Source of the DNA: Bacteroidales bacterium
GTDB lineage: Bacteria > Bacteroidota > Bacteroidia > Bacteroidales > Paludibacteraceae
Assembly: GCA_004557405.1 (NCBI GenBank)
Contig: SFDZ01000007.1
Span: 1-61,088 of the forward strand
Length of the DNA stretch: 61,088 nucleotides
Direction: 5' to 3'
Position 1 is the first letter of the stretch, and each line of letters opens with the position of its first letter. Position numbers and translations under genes: made by a program. This document shows positions 50,381-60,063 of this stretch, piece by piece. The notes under the pieces were generated by a model. That model was not told the origin of the DNA. It ran no database searches and was given only the letters and a program-made list of their open reading frames with translations.

Positions 50381-50388
50381 TATCTTTG
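50381..50388 (+). promoter_or_regulatory. Promoter -7 box for the K+ uptake operon
   Basis: TATCTTTGCAAG matches TAnnTTTG. It lies inside the longest open frame, so the ATG at 50417 is the true start. Confidence 0.7.
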
Positions 50389-50416
50389 CAAGATTAACGG
50401 TTTATTCATTTTGCGA

Positions 50417-52237
50417 ATGGCTTTACGGGGAGTTATCAAATCGTTGCAAATGCGTCTGTATCTGTTCATGCAGCCGTTGGTGGGTGTGCTATGGACGGTA
50501 CTCAAGGTTACAAATGTGTTGTGTGCCTTGTGCGTTGTCGGCGTGGTTGTTTATGGTTTGGGTTTCCGGCAAGAGGCGCTTTTTGCTGAATTGATAACAC
50601 CGTTCAGGTGGATTTATTTTCTGTCGTTGACCGAATTTTTGGTGTTGGTGGTGGGCGATGTGTTTGGTCTGCAGCCGTCGCGTGTGTGGTATCTGAAGTT
50701 GCTGGCAGCACTTTTGCTGTTGTTTGTCGGCATATCGTGGTTGTTGCCGCCGTCGGTGGCGGAACAGTTTGTTATGTTCGAGTGGCTGAGCAATCCTTAT
50801 CTGTTGTTCGCGCTGGTGTCGGCACAAGCGGTTATCAATTTGTCGGTGTTTGTTACGCGGTCGTTGCACTCGCGTCTGAATCCGACATGGATTTTTGTAG
50901 GCAGTTTTGTGTTGCTTATTCTTGTGGGCACCGGTTTGCTGATGTTGCCGCGTTCGACCACACACTCCATTCGCTTTATCGATGCGCTGTTTACGGCGGT
51001 CAGTGCGGTGTGTGTTACCGGTTTATCGACGGTGGATGTGTTGTCAACGTTTACGATTATGGGCCAGAGTGTCATTGCCATTCTGATTCAGTTGGGTGGC
51101 ATCGGCATTATGACGTTTACGAGTTTTTTCGGGTTGTTTTTTGCCGGTCGTCATTTGGGGCAGAATAAGATGCTGATAAAAGATTTGGTCGATCCGGAGA
51201 AAGGTATCGGTCAGATATTCAAGACATTGTGGTCGATAATTTGGGTTACGTTCGTGTTGGAAGGCGTGGGCGCGTATCTTATTTTTGTGAGCATTGGCGG
51301 GCAGTCGTGGCACGATGTGGGTTTTGCTGTTTTTCATGCCATATCGGCGTTTTGCAATGCCGGATTTTCGATTGCGCCCAATGGCTTGATGTGTGAGTCG
51401 TTGTTCGACAACTATTGGTTGCATCTGGTCGTTGCCTTGTTGGTGGTGTTGGGTGGTTTGGGTTTCCCGATTATATTCAATCTCGGCAAATGGATGTTGC
51501 ATGGGTGTCGGAACCTATTTCGGCGCTTGTTTGGTAAGAAAAAACGCCCGTTCTACATTCCGCATCTGCTCGCATCTAACACGCTGATAGTGCTGACCGT
51601 AACATTGGTGCTGTTGGTGGGCGGAACGGTGGTTTTTTATACTACGGAGTATTATAACCTATTGGCCGACAAATCGTTAGGAGGAAAGTTGGTTACGGCG
51701 TTTTTCATGTCGGTTACGCCGCGTACTGCCGGTTTCAATACGTTCGATGTGTCGCAGATGATGCCGATGACGGTGTTGTGGATGATCGTTTTTATGTGGA
51801 TAGGCGCCTCGCCGATGTCGACCGGCGGCGGTGTCAAAACGACCACCATCGGCATAGCGTTGCTGAATGTGTGGCACACGCTGCGTGGGCGCGACCACAT
51901 TGAGATTCGCCATCGGCGTATTGCCGAAACGACTGTCAATCGGGCGTTTATCATCATTTTTGTGTCGTTGTTGGTGATCGTTGTCGGTTTGATGTGTTTG
52001 GCGTGGTTCGAGCCACACGTGCCATTGTCGGCTTTGTTGTTCGAAGTCGTGTCGGCCTTCAGCACGGTGGGCTTGTCGATGAATCTGACACCGCAACTGT
52101 GCGATGCGAGCCGTGTGGTGCTCATCGGGCTGATGTTTGTGGGGCGTGTCGGGTTGATAAGTATTTTGTCGTGTTTCATCAAACCGAAACGGCATTTGGA
52201 GTATCAATATCCGAGTGAATCAATACCGATAAATTAG
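50417..52237 (+). CDS. trkH: TrkH/KtrB-type potassium transporter, membrane subunit
   Basis: The 606-residue protein has an N-terminal extension of about four membrane helices and then the K+-channel-like core with four filter repeats: FTAVSAVCVTGLSTVD, FHAISAFCNAGFSI, FMSVTPRTAGFNTFD and FEVVSAFSTVGLSMN. MWIGASPMSTGGGVKTTTIGI marks the gating loop region of the family. It moves K+ together with the cytoplasmic TrkA/KtrA subunit, whose gene follows 31 bp later. The N-terminal extension is longer than in E. coli TrkH. Confidence 0.93.
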   Translation: MALRGVIKSLQMRLYLFMQPLVGVLWTVLKVTNVLCALCVVGVVVYGLGFRQEALFAELITPFRWIYFLSLTEFLVLVVGDVFGLQPSRVWYLKLLAALLLLFVGISWLLPPSVAEQFVMFEWLSNPYLLFALVSAQAVINLSVFVTRSLHSRLNPTWIFVGSFVLLILVGTGLLMLPRSTTHSIRFIDALFTAVSAVCVTGLSTVDVLSTFTIMGQSVIAILIQLGGIGIMTFTSFFGLFFAGRHLGQNKMLIKDLVDPEKGIGQIFKTLWSIIWVTFVLEGVGAYLIFVSIGGQSWHDVGFAVFHAISAFCNAGFSIAPNGLMCESLFDNYWLHLVVALLVVLGGLGFPIIFNLGKWMLHGCRNLFRRLFGKKKRPFYIPHLLASNTLIVLTVTLVLLVGGTVVFYTTEYYNLLADKSLGGKLVTAFFMSVTPRTAGFNTFDVSQMMPMTVLWMIVFMWIGASPMSTGGGVKTTTIGIALLNVWHTLRGRDHIEIRHRRIAETTVNRAFIIIFVSLLVIVVGLMCLAWFEPHVPLSALLFEVVSAFSTVGLSMNLTPQLCDASRVVLIGLMFVGRVGLISILSCFIKPKRHLEYQYPSESIPIN

Positions 52238-52268
52238 TTGTGAACAAAAAAAATAAAGCAATCAGAAT

Positions 52269-52958
52269 ATGTTGTATGTAATCATTGGTTTAGGTAATTT
52301 TGGCGTGGCTTTGGCCGAACATCTGACGGAACTTGGACACGAAGTGGTGGGCGTCGATTCGAATATGAACTTGGTGGAAGAGTACAAAAACACCATCGGC
52401 TCGACTATTTGTCTCAATTTGGCGGACTCGGTGTCGCTGCAGATGTTGCCGTTGGCCGATGCCGACGAGGTGATTGTTACCTTGGGCGAAGATGTGGGCA
52501 ATTCGGTGCTGGTGGTGGCTTTGATCAAGCAACATGGCGTGAAACGTTTGGTGGCGCGTGCCGGCAATCGGTTGCATCGTACCATATTGGAGGCCATCGG
52601 TGTCGATGAGGTGATTATGCCTGAAAATTATGCGGCCAAATTGTTTTCGATTTCGTCCGAAGTTGCAGCGGTGAAAGGCGCATACATAGCCACCGATACG
52701 CATCAGTTGGTAGAGTTGGAAGTGCCCGACATGCTTGTGTCGCAAACGCCTGCACAAGCCAATCTGACCGAAACGTTCGGGCTCGATTTGGTGGGTGTAA
52801 AACGGTGTTTTACCAAAAAAAGTCTCTTCGGTAAAAACGAATCTTATTACGAGATGGCCGATATGAAAGCCGAAAATTTTCGGTTCGCTGCCGGCGACCG
52901 TATGTTGCTTTTTGGCGACATTGCTGCGTTGCAGAAGATAAAGAAACAACTGTATTGA
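52269..52958 (+). CDS. trkA: TrkA/KtrA-type potassium uptake regulatory subunit
   Basis: The 229-residue cytoplasmic gating subunit has an RCK-N Rossmann domain (VIIGLGNFGVALAEHLTELGHEVVGVD, here as IIGLGNFGVALAEHL and an acidic Asp at the end of strand two) and an RCK-C domain in the C-terminal third (LVGVKRCF...AENFRFAAGDRMLLFGD). It is a single RCK-N/RCK-C unit, like KtrA, unlike the duplicated E. coli TrkA. It binds nucleotides and controls the membrane subunit encoded just upstream. Confidence 0.93.
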   Translation: MLYVIIGLGNFGVALAEHLTELGHEVVGVDSNMNLVEEYKNTIGSTICLNLADSVSLQMLPLADADEVIVTLGEDVGNSVLVVALIKQHGVKRLVARAGNRLHRTILEAIGVDEVIMPENYAAKLFSISSEVAAVKGAYIATDTHQLVELEVPDMLVSQTPAQANLTETFGLDLVGVKRCFTKKSLFGKNESYYEMADMKAENFRFAAGDRMLLFGDIAALQKIKKQLY

Positions 52959-52968
52959 ACCGAACGTT

Positions 52969-53421
52969 ATGGACAAGATGTTGCCGGACGATACCTATTT
53001 TATGCGCAAGGCGTTGGACGAGGCGCGAGTGGCTTTTGACATGGACGAGATTCCGGTTGGCGCGGTTGTGGTGTGCCAAAATCGGATTATTGCCGGCGCC
53101 CACAATCTGACCGAACGTTTGTGCGATGTAACTGCCCATGCCGAGATGCAGGCGATAACGGCGGCGGCCAATAGTCTTGGTGGTAAATACCTGACGGATT
53201 GCACGTTGTATGTAACGCTCGAACCCTGCGTGATGTGTGCCGGCGCCATCGGTTGGGCGCAAATAGGGCGTGTGGTGTTCGGTGCCGCCGACGACAAACG
53301 CGGCTATCGCCGATTTGCGCCGGAAGCCATGCATCCGAAGACCGAAGTAACATCCGGCGTGTTGGCCGATGCGTGTAGCGCGTTGTTGCGCGAGTTCTTT
53401 GCAAAAAAACGCAAAGTTTGA
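52969..53421 (+). CDS. tadA: tRNA-specific adenosine deaminase
   Basis: The 150-residue zinc enzyme deaminates A34 of tRNA-Arg(ACG) to inosine. Zinc ligands and catalytic Glu are seen at His57-Ala-Glu59 and Pro-Cys87-Val-Met-Cys90. The AHAEMQAI and EPCVMCAGAI motifs plus GAADDKRGYRR-type sequence match TadA. It is 10 bp after trkA, with ftsK 57 bp downstream, so cotranscription is likely. Confidence 0.93.
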   Translation: MDKMLPDDTYFMRKALDEARVAFDMDEIPVGAVVVCQNRIIAGAHNLTERLCDVTAHAEMQAITAAANSLGGKYLTDCTLYVTLEPCVMCAGAIGWAQIGRVVFGAADDKRGYRRFAPEAMHPKTEVTSGVLADACSALLREFFAKKRKV

Positions 53422-53478
53422 AACAATAAAAAAGCCGATTTGCGGTTAATTTTATATAGAGAAGATGAAAGTGATTTT

Positions 53479-55878
53479 ATGAGCAAACAGAAGGAAAAAA
53501 CAACAAAATCCGGTTTTTGGCAGAGCCTGAAACGCGTATTTTCTGACGAACGTACAGGTTTTGCTTTCGGTATTGTTATTGTGGTATTCACCATATATGT
53601 ATTGTTGGCCATGGTGTCGTTTTTCTTTACGGGATCCGGCGATTACAGCGTTATCATGTCCGATAATGTGCTGACCGAAGATATTACCAATTGGACAGGC
53701 TATGGCGGCGCCGTCATAGCCGATTGTTTGATGCGACGCTGGTTTGGTGTGGCGTCGTTCGTGCTGTTGTGGTTTCTTTTGGTGGTGGGACTGCGTTTGA
53801 TGCGCGTCAAAGTGGTGGCTCTGTGGAAAGCGTTTCTCGGAACTGCTTTTCTGACGGTTTGGCTGTCGTTGTTGTTAGATGTCGCCTTTGGCAAATTGTG
53901 TCAAAATATCTATCTGGTGCCGGGCGGAGCGCATGGCGTTTGGTTGGACAATTTGCTGAACGGCGCCATTGGTTTCACGGGTACCTTGTTGCTGCTGATA
54001 GGAACAGGATTGCTGTTCGCTGTTTTTGCCTTCAGTTCCACCATACCATGGCTGCGTCGTTGTTTCGCGCGCAAGAAACAGCCGTCGGCGGAACCGCAAC
54101 TCGAAGTGGAGGCATCGGTCATCGACGAACCATCGGAAGCGGACGATCTGCTGCAGCCTGAATCGGACGACAACCTGCAAGATGAGTTGGCAAAGCTCGG
54201 CGTAACGATAGTGAACTCCGACGACGAGCCGGAAATTGTTACTGAACATGTACCGGTCGAGAGCGCCGATGTGTCGGCCGATGTGTCGGAACAGACGACC
54301 ATCGAAACGGTCGATACCAACGCCAACGACGATACTGTAGAAGAAGTATATGACCCGCTGACTGCGCAGGGACCTTACGACCCAACCGCCGATTTGGACG
54401 ACTACAAATACCCGACACTCGATTTGCTGAAAGATTACGGCACGCAGAGCGAAACGGTAACCAAAGAAGAACAAGTGTCGAACCAACAGCGCATCATTAC
54501 GACACTGAAACAATTCGGCATCGGCATCCAAAAAATCTACGAGACCATCGGGCCTACCATCACGCTCTACGAAATTGTACCCGAAGCCGGCGTGCGCATC
54601 AACAAAGTGCGCAATCTCGAAGCCGACATCATGTTGTCGTTGGCGGCCACGGGCATCCGCATCATTGCACCTATTCCGGGCAAAGGCACCATTGGTATCG
54701 AAGTGCCGAACAGCCATCCGCGTGTTGTGTCGATGCACGCTACCATTGCTTCCAAAAAATTTCAGGAATCGACTTACGAATTGCCGGTTGCACTCGGTCG
54801 CACCATCACCAACGAAGTGTTTATGTTCGACCTCACCAAAATGCCGCATCTGTTGGTGGCAGGCGCTACCGGTCAAGGTAAATCGGTGGGGTTGAATGCC
54901 ATCATCACGTCGCTGCTGTACAAAAAACATCCGGCGCAACTCAAGTTTGTGTTGGTCGATCCGAAAAAAGTGGAATTTAACATTTACGCCGACATCGAGA
55001 AACACTTTTTGGCCAAGTTGCCCGACGCCGCCGAGCCGGTCATTACCGATGTCGATGAGGTGAAACAGACGCTCAACTCCATTTGCAAAGAGATGGATCA
55101 GCGCTACGATTTGCTGAAAATTGCACACGTGCGCAACATCAAAGAGTACAACGAAAAATTCATCAATCGGCGTCTGAATCCCGAAAAAGGCCATCGTTTC
55201 CTGCCTTATATTGTGGTCGTTATCGACGAATTTGGCGACCTGATAATGACGGCAGGCAAAGAGGTCGAAATGCCGATTGCGCGCATAGCACAGTTGGCGC
55301 GTGCGGTGGGCATTCACATGATTATTGCCACGCAGCGTCCGTCGGTCAACATTATTACAGGTATCATCAAAGCCAACTTCCCGGCACGCTTGGCGTTCAA
55401 AACCTCGTCGATGGTCGATTCGAAAACCATTCTCGATGCTGCCGGCGCTCAACAGTTGATCGGACGTGGCGATTTGCTCTTTTCGCAAGGCAACGATGTA
55501 ACGCGTGTGCAATGTGCGTTTGTCGATACGCCCGAAGTCGAAAAAATAGTGCAATACATCGGCGACCAACGCGGCTATCCTACGGCACTCATTTTGCCCG
55601 AACCCGATGTGGCCGAAAGCGATAGCGAGGCTGTTGGGTCGGTGGATATGCACAAACTCGATACGTTGTTTACCGATGCCGCCTATTTGGTTGTTCAGTC
55701 GCAGCAAGGCTCTACATCGAACATTCAGCGCAAATTTGAAGTCGGATTCAACCGCGCGGCGCGCATCATGGACCAATTGGAAGCCGCCGGCATTGTAGGA
55801 CCGGTTGTGGGCAGCAAACCGCGTCAGGTATTGGTTCACACCGAATACGAATTACAGCAAATTTTGGCGACGCTTTAA
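53479..55878 (+). CDS. ftsK: FtsK/SpoIIIE-type DNA translocase
   Basis: The 799-residue protein has an N-terminal membrane part with four hydrophobic helices (residues about 30-180), an acidic linker rich in Asp and Glu, and the motor. Walker A is GATGQGKS at about 462-469, Walker B is VVVIDEFGDLIM, and ATQRPSVNIITGIIKANFPARLAF and GRGDLLF follow. The last 65 residues form the winged-helix gamma domain (VVQSQQGSTSNIQRKFEVGFNRAARIMDQLE), which reads KOPS-like DNA sites. It segregates chromosome ends during division. The ATG at 53479 is used. Confidence 0.95.
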   Translation: MSKQKEKTTKSGFWQSLKRVFSDERTGFAFGIVIVVFTIYVLLAMVSFFFTGSGDYSVIMSDNVLTEDITNWTGYGGAVIADCLMRRWFGVASFVLLWFLLVVGLRLMRVKVVALWKAFLGTAFLTVWLSLLLDVAFGKLCQNIYLVPGGAHGVWLDNLLNGAIGFTGTLLLLIGTGLLFAVFAFSSTIPWLRRCFARKKQPSAEPQLEVEASVIDEPSEADDLLQPESDDNLQDELAKLGVTIVNSDDEPEIVTEHVPVESADVSADVSEQTTIETVDTNANDDTVEEVYDPLTAQGPYDPTADLDDYKYPTLDLLKDYGTQSETVTKEEQVSNQQRIITTLKQFGIGIQKIYETIGPTITLYEIVPEAGVRINKVRNLEADIMLSLAATGIRIIAPIPGKGTIGIEVPNSHPRVVSMHATIASKKFQESTYELPVALGRTITNEVFMFDLTKMPHLLVAGATGQGKSVGLNAIITSLLYKKHPAQLKFVLVDPKKVEFNIYADIEKHFLAKLPDAAEPVITDVDEVKQTLNSICKEMDQRYDLLKIAHVRNIKEYNEKFINRRLNPEKGHRFLPYIVVVIDEFGDLIMTAGKEVEMPIARIAQLARAVGIHMIIATQRPSVNIITGIIKANFPARLAFKTSSMVDSKTILDAAGAQQLIGRGDLLFSQGNDVTRVQCAFVDTPEVEKIVQYIGDQRGYPTALILPEPDVAESDSEAVGSVDMHKLDTLFTDAAYLVVQSQQGSTSNIQRKFEVGFNRAARIMDQLEAAGIVGPVVGSKPRQVLVHTEYELQQILATL

Positions 55879-55891
55879 TTTTGAGGTTATT

Positions 55892-56527
55892 ATGAAAAAG
55901 AATCTAATCGTTTTTGTGCTGTTGCTGATGGCCGTTGGTGTGTCGGCACAAGCCACCACCGACGAACAGGCCAAAGCCATAGTCGATAGGGCAGTGGCGC
56001 AATTGCAACGCCAACCGCGCAAATATACTTTCACCACCACTTACACGGCCGGCCGCACCGGCGACAAACAGGTGCAGAGCGGTGTGTGTGCCATAAACGG
56101 CAAAAAAACGTATGTGCAGTATGCCGGCATGGAAACTTTTTTCGATGGAAAAACGCAGTGGGTGTTTATGCCCGACAACAACGAAGTGTCGGTGTCGGAA
56201 CCAACGCCGGCCGAGCAACGCGAATCGAATCCGCTGCTGCTGGTGCGCGACTATGCGCAGACACATCGTGTCGGGTTCGACGAGGACAAAAATGCCGATA
56301 ATTTCATGGTGTGTCTTTATCCCACCATCGCCAAACAAGTCGAATATTTCCGTATCAAATTGTCGATTGACAAAAAAACGTATGCGTTGCGGCGCATCGA
56401 GTTTTGCCAGCGCAATGCCGATCGCATCATTCTGACTATCGATTCGCAACAGCCTCTGCCAAAAGAGTTTAAGTTCGCATTCGACCAAGCGCAACATCCG
56501 TATGTCGAAGTCAACGATTTGCGTTGA
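55892..56527 (+). CDS. lolA: LolA-like outer-membrane lipoprotein carrier
   Basis: The 211-residue periplasmic protein has a signal peptide (KKNLIVFVLLLMAVGVSA) and an open beta-barrel-like sequence with TDEQAKAIVDRAVAQLQRQPRKYTFTTTYTAG, VYAGMETFFDGKTQWVFMPDNNEVSVSEPTPAEQ and ESNPLLLVRDY. These are the family features of LolA, which carries lipoproteins from LolCDE to the outer membrane. No LolB is expected in Bacteroidetes. It starts 13 bp after the ftsK stop, in the same transcript. (Long motifs here are separate fragments, not one run.). Confidence 0.85.
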   Translation: MKKNLIVFVLLLMAVGVSAQATTDEQAKAIVDRAVAQLQRQPRKYTFTTTYTAGRTGDKQVQSGVCAINGKKTYVQYAGMETFFDGKTQWVFMPDNNEVSVSEPTPAEQRESNPLLLVRDYAQTHRVGFDEDKNADNFMVCLYPTIAKQVEYFRIKLSIDKKTYALRRIEFCQRNADRIILTIDSQQPLPKEFKFAFDQAQHPYVEVNDLR

Positions 56528-56563
56528 TAGATAAATGTAAAATGCTGTTAAACAACGAGTTGT

Positions 56564-56770
56564 ATGAATAACGATTGCGCGTTTATAGTTTCATTGCAGC
56601 AGTCAGACCAAAAAGGCATCAGTCGGGCGTACGCTACCCTGAAAGCGCCGTTTATGAAATTTCTGCACGCTACATTTAGAAAGTTGAGCACGGCCGACAA
56701 AGAAGATGTCTATCACGACACATTCATTCGTTTGCAGCAAAATGTGTACCAACTCCGTCCCTTGTTATGA
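56564..56770 (+). pseudogene. Remnant of an ECF-type sigma factor N-terminus, 68 aa
   Basis: The only open frame in the 495-bp gap between lolA and ppdK gives a 68-residue peptide. Its second half, ATFRKLSTADKEDVYHDTFIRLQQNV, has the region-2 look of ECF sigma factors (DxxHDTFxRLxxN). After this the frame ends at TGA and the remaining 250 bp show no region 4 helix-turn-helix. A decayed sigma gene is the likely reading; a functional small protein is possible. Confidence 0.5.
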
Positions 56771-56958
56771 CGCAACGGTGTGCATTGGTCTGTCGCGCGT
56801 GTAAAAGCAGCAACTTTTTTTATAAAAAAAATCATAATTTACTGATTTTTAGTTCGTTGTGATTTGTTTGCTGCCTTGGGGAATGCCCGATTTTGCAAGT
56901 TTTTGCTCGTAACGACGTTTTTTGTGCCATACCTATTGATAATGTGAAAAAAAAATAG

Positions 56959-56966
56959 TACTTTTG
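56959..56966 (+). promoter_or_regulatory. Promoter -7 box for ppdK
   Basis: TACTTTTGCACTCC matches TAnnTTTG, 56 bp before the ATG at 57023. Confidence 0.7.
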
Positions 56967-57022
56967 CACTCCGTTTGAAATCGAAACGAATATTTGCAAA
57001 ATTCATTTTATACATTCACACT

Positions 57023-59752
57023 ATGGACAATAAAAAACGTGTTTACACCTTTGGTAACGGACAAGCCGAAGGCAATGCCAAGATGCGCGAAGAACTTGGC
57101 GGCAAGGGCGCAAACCTTGCAGAAATGAACCTCATTGGTGTGCCGGTTCCCCCGGGATTCACCATCACCACCGACGTTTGCAACGAATACTACGAAGTCG
57201 GTCAGGACAAAATCGTTGAACTGCTGCAAAACGACGTTCAGGCTGCCGTAGCGCACGTCGAAAAACTGATGAACAGCAAATTTGGCGATGCTGCCAACCC
57301 GCTGCTCGTTTCGGTGCGCTCGGGCGCACGCGCTTCGATGCCGGGCATGATGGACACCATCTTGAACCTCGGTTTGAACGACACTGTAGCCGAAGGCATG
57401 GCCAAAAAAACGAACAATCCGCACTTTGTGTACGACTCGTATCGCCGTTTCGTGCAGATGTATGGCGACGTCGTACTCGGCATGAAACCGGTCAACAAAG
57501 AAGACATCGATCCGTTCGAAGCCATCATCGAGCAAGTGAAAAAAGAACAAGGCGTCGAACTCGACAAAGACCTCTCGGTAGAATCGCTCCAACGCTTGGT
57601 TGTACTCTTCAAAAACGCCATCAAGGAACAAACCGGCCACGATTTCCCCAACGACCCGATGGAACAACTTTGGGGCGCCATCTGTGCCGTGTTCCGCAGT
57701 TGGATGAACGAACGCGCCATTCTCTATCGTAAAATGGAAGGCATACCCGACGAATGGGGAACCGCCGTTTCGGTGATGGCGATGGTGTTCGGCAACATGG
57801 GCGACACATCGGCTACGGGTGTTTGCTTCAGCCGCGACGCCGGCAATGGCGAAAACCTGTTCAATGGCGAATATTTGGTAAATGCACAAGGCGAAGACGT
57901 TGTGGCCGGCATCCGCACACCGCAACAAATCACCAAAATCGGCTCGCAACGCTGGGCCGAACGCGCCGGCATCTCCGAAGAAGAACGCGTGGCAAAATAT
58001 CCGTCGATGGAAGAGGCTATGCCCGAAATCTACAAAGAACTCGACAGCATTCAAGATAAACTCGAGAAACACTATCGCGATATGCAGGATATGGAATTCA
58101 CCGTGCAAGAAGGCAAACTCTGGTTCTTGCAAACCCGTAACGGCAAACGCACCGGTACGGCTATGGTGAAAATAGCCATGGACCTCGTACGCGAAGGACT
58201 GATCGACGAAAAAACGGCACTCTTGCGCTGCGAACCGCAAAAACTCGACGAGTTGCTGCACCCTGTGTTCGACAAAGAAGCACTGAAAAAAGCCAAAGTG
58301 CTGACACAAGGTCTGCCTGCCAGCCCGGGCGCCGCTTGCGGACAAATCGTGTTCCACGCCGATGACGCTCAAAATTGGCACGCCAACGGACACAAAGTGG
58401 TGATGGTGCGCATCGAAACATCGCCCGAAGACCTCGCCGGTATGTCGGCGGCCGAAGGCATCTTGACGGCTCGCGGCGGTATGACGTCGCACGCTGCCGT
58501 GGTTGCCCGCGGTATGGGCAAATGCTGCGTGTCGGGCGCAGGCGCTATCAACGTGAACTACAAAGCCAAAACCGTCGAAATCGATGGCATAGTGCTGAAA
58601 GAGGGCGACTACATATCGTTGAACGGCACCACCGGACAAGTGTTCCAAGGCGAAGTGCCTACCAAAGCAGCCGAACTCAGTGGCGACTTCAAAGCACTGA
58701 TGGATCTCTGCGACAAATACACCAAACTGCAAGTGCGCACCAATGCCGACACACCGAAAGACGCCCAAGTGGCTCGCTCCTTTGGTGCCAAAGGCATCGG
58801 CCTGACACGTACCGAGCACATGTTCTTCGAGGATAAGAAAATCGTGGCTATGCGCGAAATGATTTTGGCCGACACCGCCGAAGGACGCGAAAAAGCATTG
58901 GCAAAATTGTTGCCTTACCAAAAAGCCGACTTCAAAGGTATATTGGAAGCCATGGACGGCTGCCCGGTGAACATCCGCTTGCTCGACCCGCCTTTGCACG
59001 AGTTCGTACCTCACGATTTGGCCGGTCAGCAAACTATGGCCGATGAGATGGGCGTAAGCGTCGAAGAGATTCAAAAACGTGTAGCATCGTTGGCCGAAAA
59101 CAACCCGATGTTGGGACACCGCGGCTGCCGCTTGGGCATCACGTTCCCCGAAATTACGGCCATGCAGACACGCGCCATCTTGAGCGCCGCTTGCGAACTG
59201 AAAAAAGAAGGCAAAAACCCGATGCCCGAAATCATGGTGCCGCTGATTGGTATCCTCTACGAGTTGAAACAACAAAAAGAGATTATCCAAAAAGTGGCCA
59301 AAGAGGTGTTTGCCGAATATGGTGTCGAAGTGGAATTCGAAATCGGTACAATGATCGAAATTCCGCGTGCTGCACTCACTGCCGACCGCATCGCTACCGA
59401 AGCGCAATATTTCTCGTTCGGTACCAACGACTTGACACAGATGACATTCGGTTACTCGCGCGACGACATCGCTTCGTTCTTGCCGGCTTACCTCGACAAG
59501 AAGATTCTGAAAGTCGATCCGTTCCAAGTGCTCGACCAGAAAGGTGTGGGGCAACTCATCAAGATGGCCGTCGAAAAAGGTCGCGCCGTGCGTCCGAATC
59601 TGCGCACCGGTATTTGCGGCGAACACGGTGGCGAACCGAGTTCGGTTAAATTCTGCGCTCGTGTAGGCATGAACTACGCAAGTTGCTCGCCGTTCCGTGT
59701 GCCCATCGCACGCTTGGCTGCTGCACAAGCCGCCATCGAAGACGAGAAATAA
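57023..59752 (+). CDS. ppdK: Pyruvate, phosphate dikinase
   Basis: The 909-residue enzyme interconverts pyruvate + ATP + Pi and PEP + AMP + PPi, a key gluconeogenic or glycolytic step in anaerobes. An ATP-grasp N-terminus begins GGKGANLAEM; the phosphohistidine domain has the catalytic His in GGMTSHAAVVARGMGKCC; the C-terminal TIM barrel has GTNDLTQMTFGYSRDD and the catalytic Cys in GEHGGEPSSVKFC...NYASCSPFRVPIARLAAAQAA. The length and motifs fit PPDK rather than PEP synthase. The start is the ATG at 57023; the gene is monocistronic, with a terminator. Confidence 0.97.
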   Translation: MDNKKRVYTFGNGQAEGNAKMREELGGKGANLAEMNLIGVPVPPGFTITTDVCNEYYEVGQDKIVELLQNDVQAAVAHVEKLMNSKFGDAANPLLVSVRSGARASMPGMMDTILNLGLNDTVAEGMAKKTNNPHFVYDSYRRFVQMYGDVVLGMKPVNKEDIDPFEAIIEQVKKEQGVELDKDLSVESLQRLVVLFKNAIKEQTGHDFPNDPMEQLWGAICAVFRSWMNERAILYRKMEGIPDEWGTAVSVMAMVFGNMGDTSATGVCFSRDAGNGENLFNGEYLVNAQGEDVVAGIRTPQQITKIGSQRWAERAGISEEERVAKYPSMEEAMPEIYKELDSIQDKLEKHYRDMQDMEFTVQEGKLWFLQTRNGKRTGTAMVKIAMDLVREGLIDEKTALLRCEPQKLDELLHPVFDKEALKKAKVLTQGLPASPGAACGQIVFHADDAQNWHANGHKVVMVRIETSPEDLAGMSAAEGILTARGGMTSHAAVVARGMGKCCVSGAGAINVNYKAKTVEIDGIVLKEGDYISLNGTTGQVFQGEVPTKAAELSGDFKALMDLCDKYTKLQVRTNADTPKDAQVARSFGAKGIGLTRTEHMFFEDKKIVAMREMILADTAEGREKALAKLLPYQKADFKGILEAMDGCPVNIRLLDPPLHEFVPHDLAGQQTMADEMGVSVEEIQKRVASLAENNPMLGHRGCRLGITFPEITAMQTRAILSAACELKKEGKNPMPEIMVPLIGILYELKQQKEIIQKVAKEVFAEYGVEVEFEIGTMIEIPRAALTADRIATEAQYFSFGTNDLTQMTFGYSRDDIASFLPAYLDKKILKVDPFQVLDQKGVGQLIKMAVEKGRAVRPNLRTGICGEHGGEPSSVKFCARVGMNYASCSPFRVPIARLAAAQAAIEDEK

Positions 59753-59783
59753 TCGTATCGGTTTTTAATAATCATACACAAGG

Positions 59784-59820
59784 AAGAACTCTGCATCCGT
59801 CAAGGTGCGGAGTTCTTTGT
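59784..59820 (+). terminator. Intrinsic terminator after ppdK
   Basis: AAGAACTCTGCATCC (59784-59798) pairs with GGTGCGGAGTTCTT (59804-59817), with two G-U pairs, and is followed by a short T-rich stretch. The rest of the 311-bp gap to the next gene holds only a promoter box. Confidence 0.75.
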
Positions 59821-59949
59821 GTTTGATGGTGTTCTCGCTGCCGCCTGAGCGCATTTAACTTATCGGTCAAGTCCTGTATGTTTATCAAACTGCCATTCTC
59901 ACCGCTATTGATTTTATTTGTCCATATACATCCATTCCCGTTTTTTTAT

Positions 59950-59957
59950 TATCTTTG
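59950..59957 (+). promoter_or_regulatory. Promoter -7 box for the Cys-rich protein gene
   Basis: TATCTTTGCCAA matches TAnnTTTG, 107 bp before the ATG at 60064. Confidence 0.6.
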
Positions 59958-60063
59958 CCAACCGATTATTGCATTAAAATTTCACTTTCTATCAAAAAAA
60001 TAACGATTGATAGGCAAGAAAAAATATTATGGAACGTTTTCTTGAACACATCGAGTAAAGAGT

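Noticed and set aside
57008..59728. Open frame of about 906 codons on the minus strand opposite ppdK
   Set aside because: It mirrors the codons of ppdK and stays open only because TTA, CTA and TCA are not used. Its sequence has no recognisable domain, and ppdK is clearly real.
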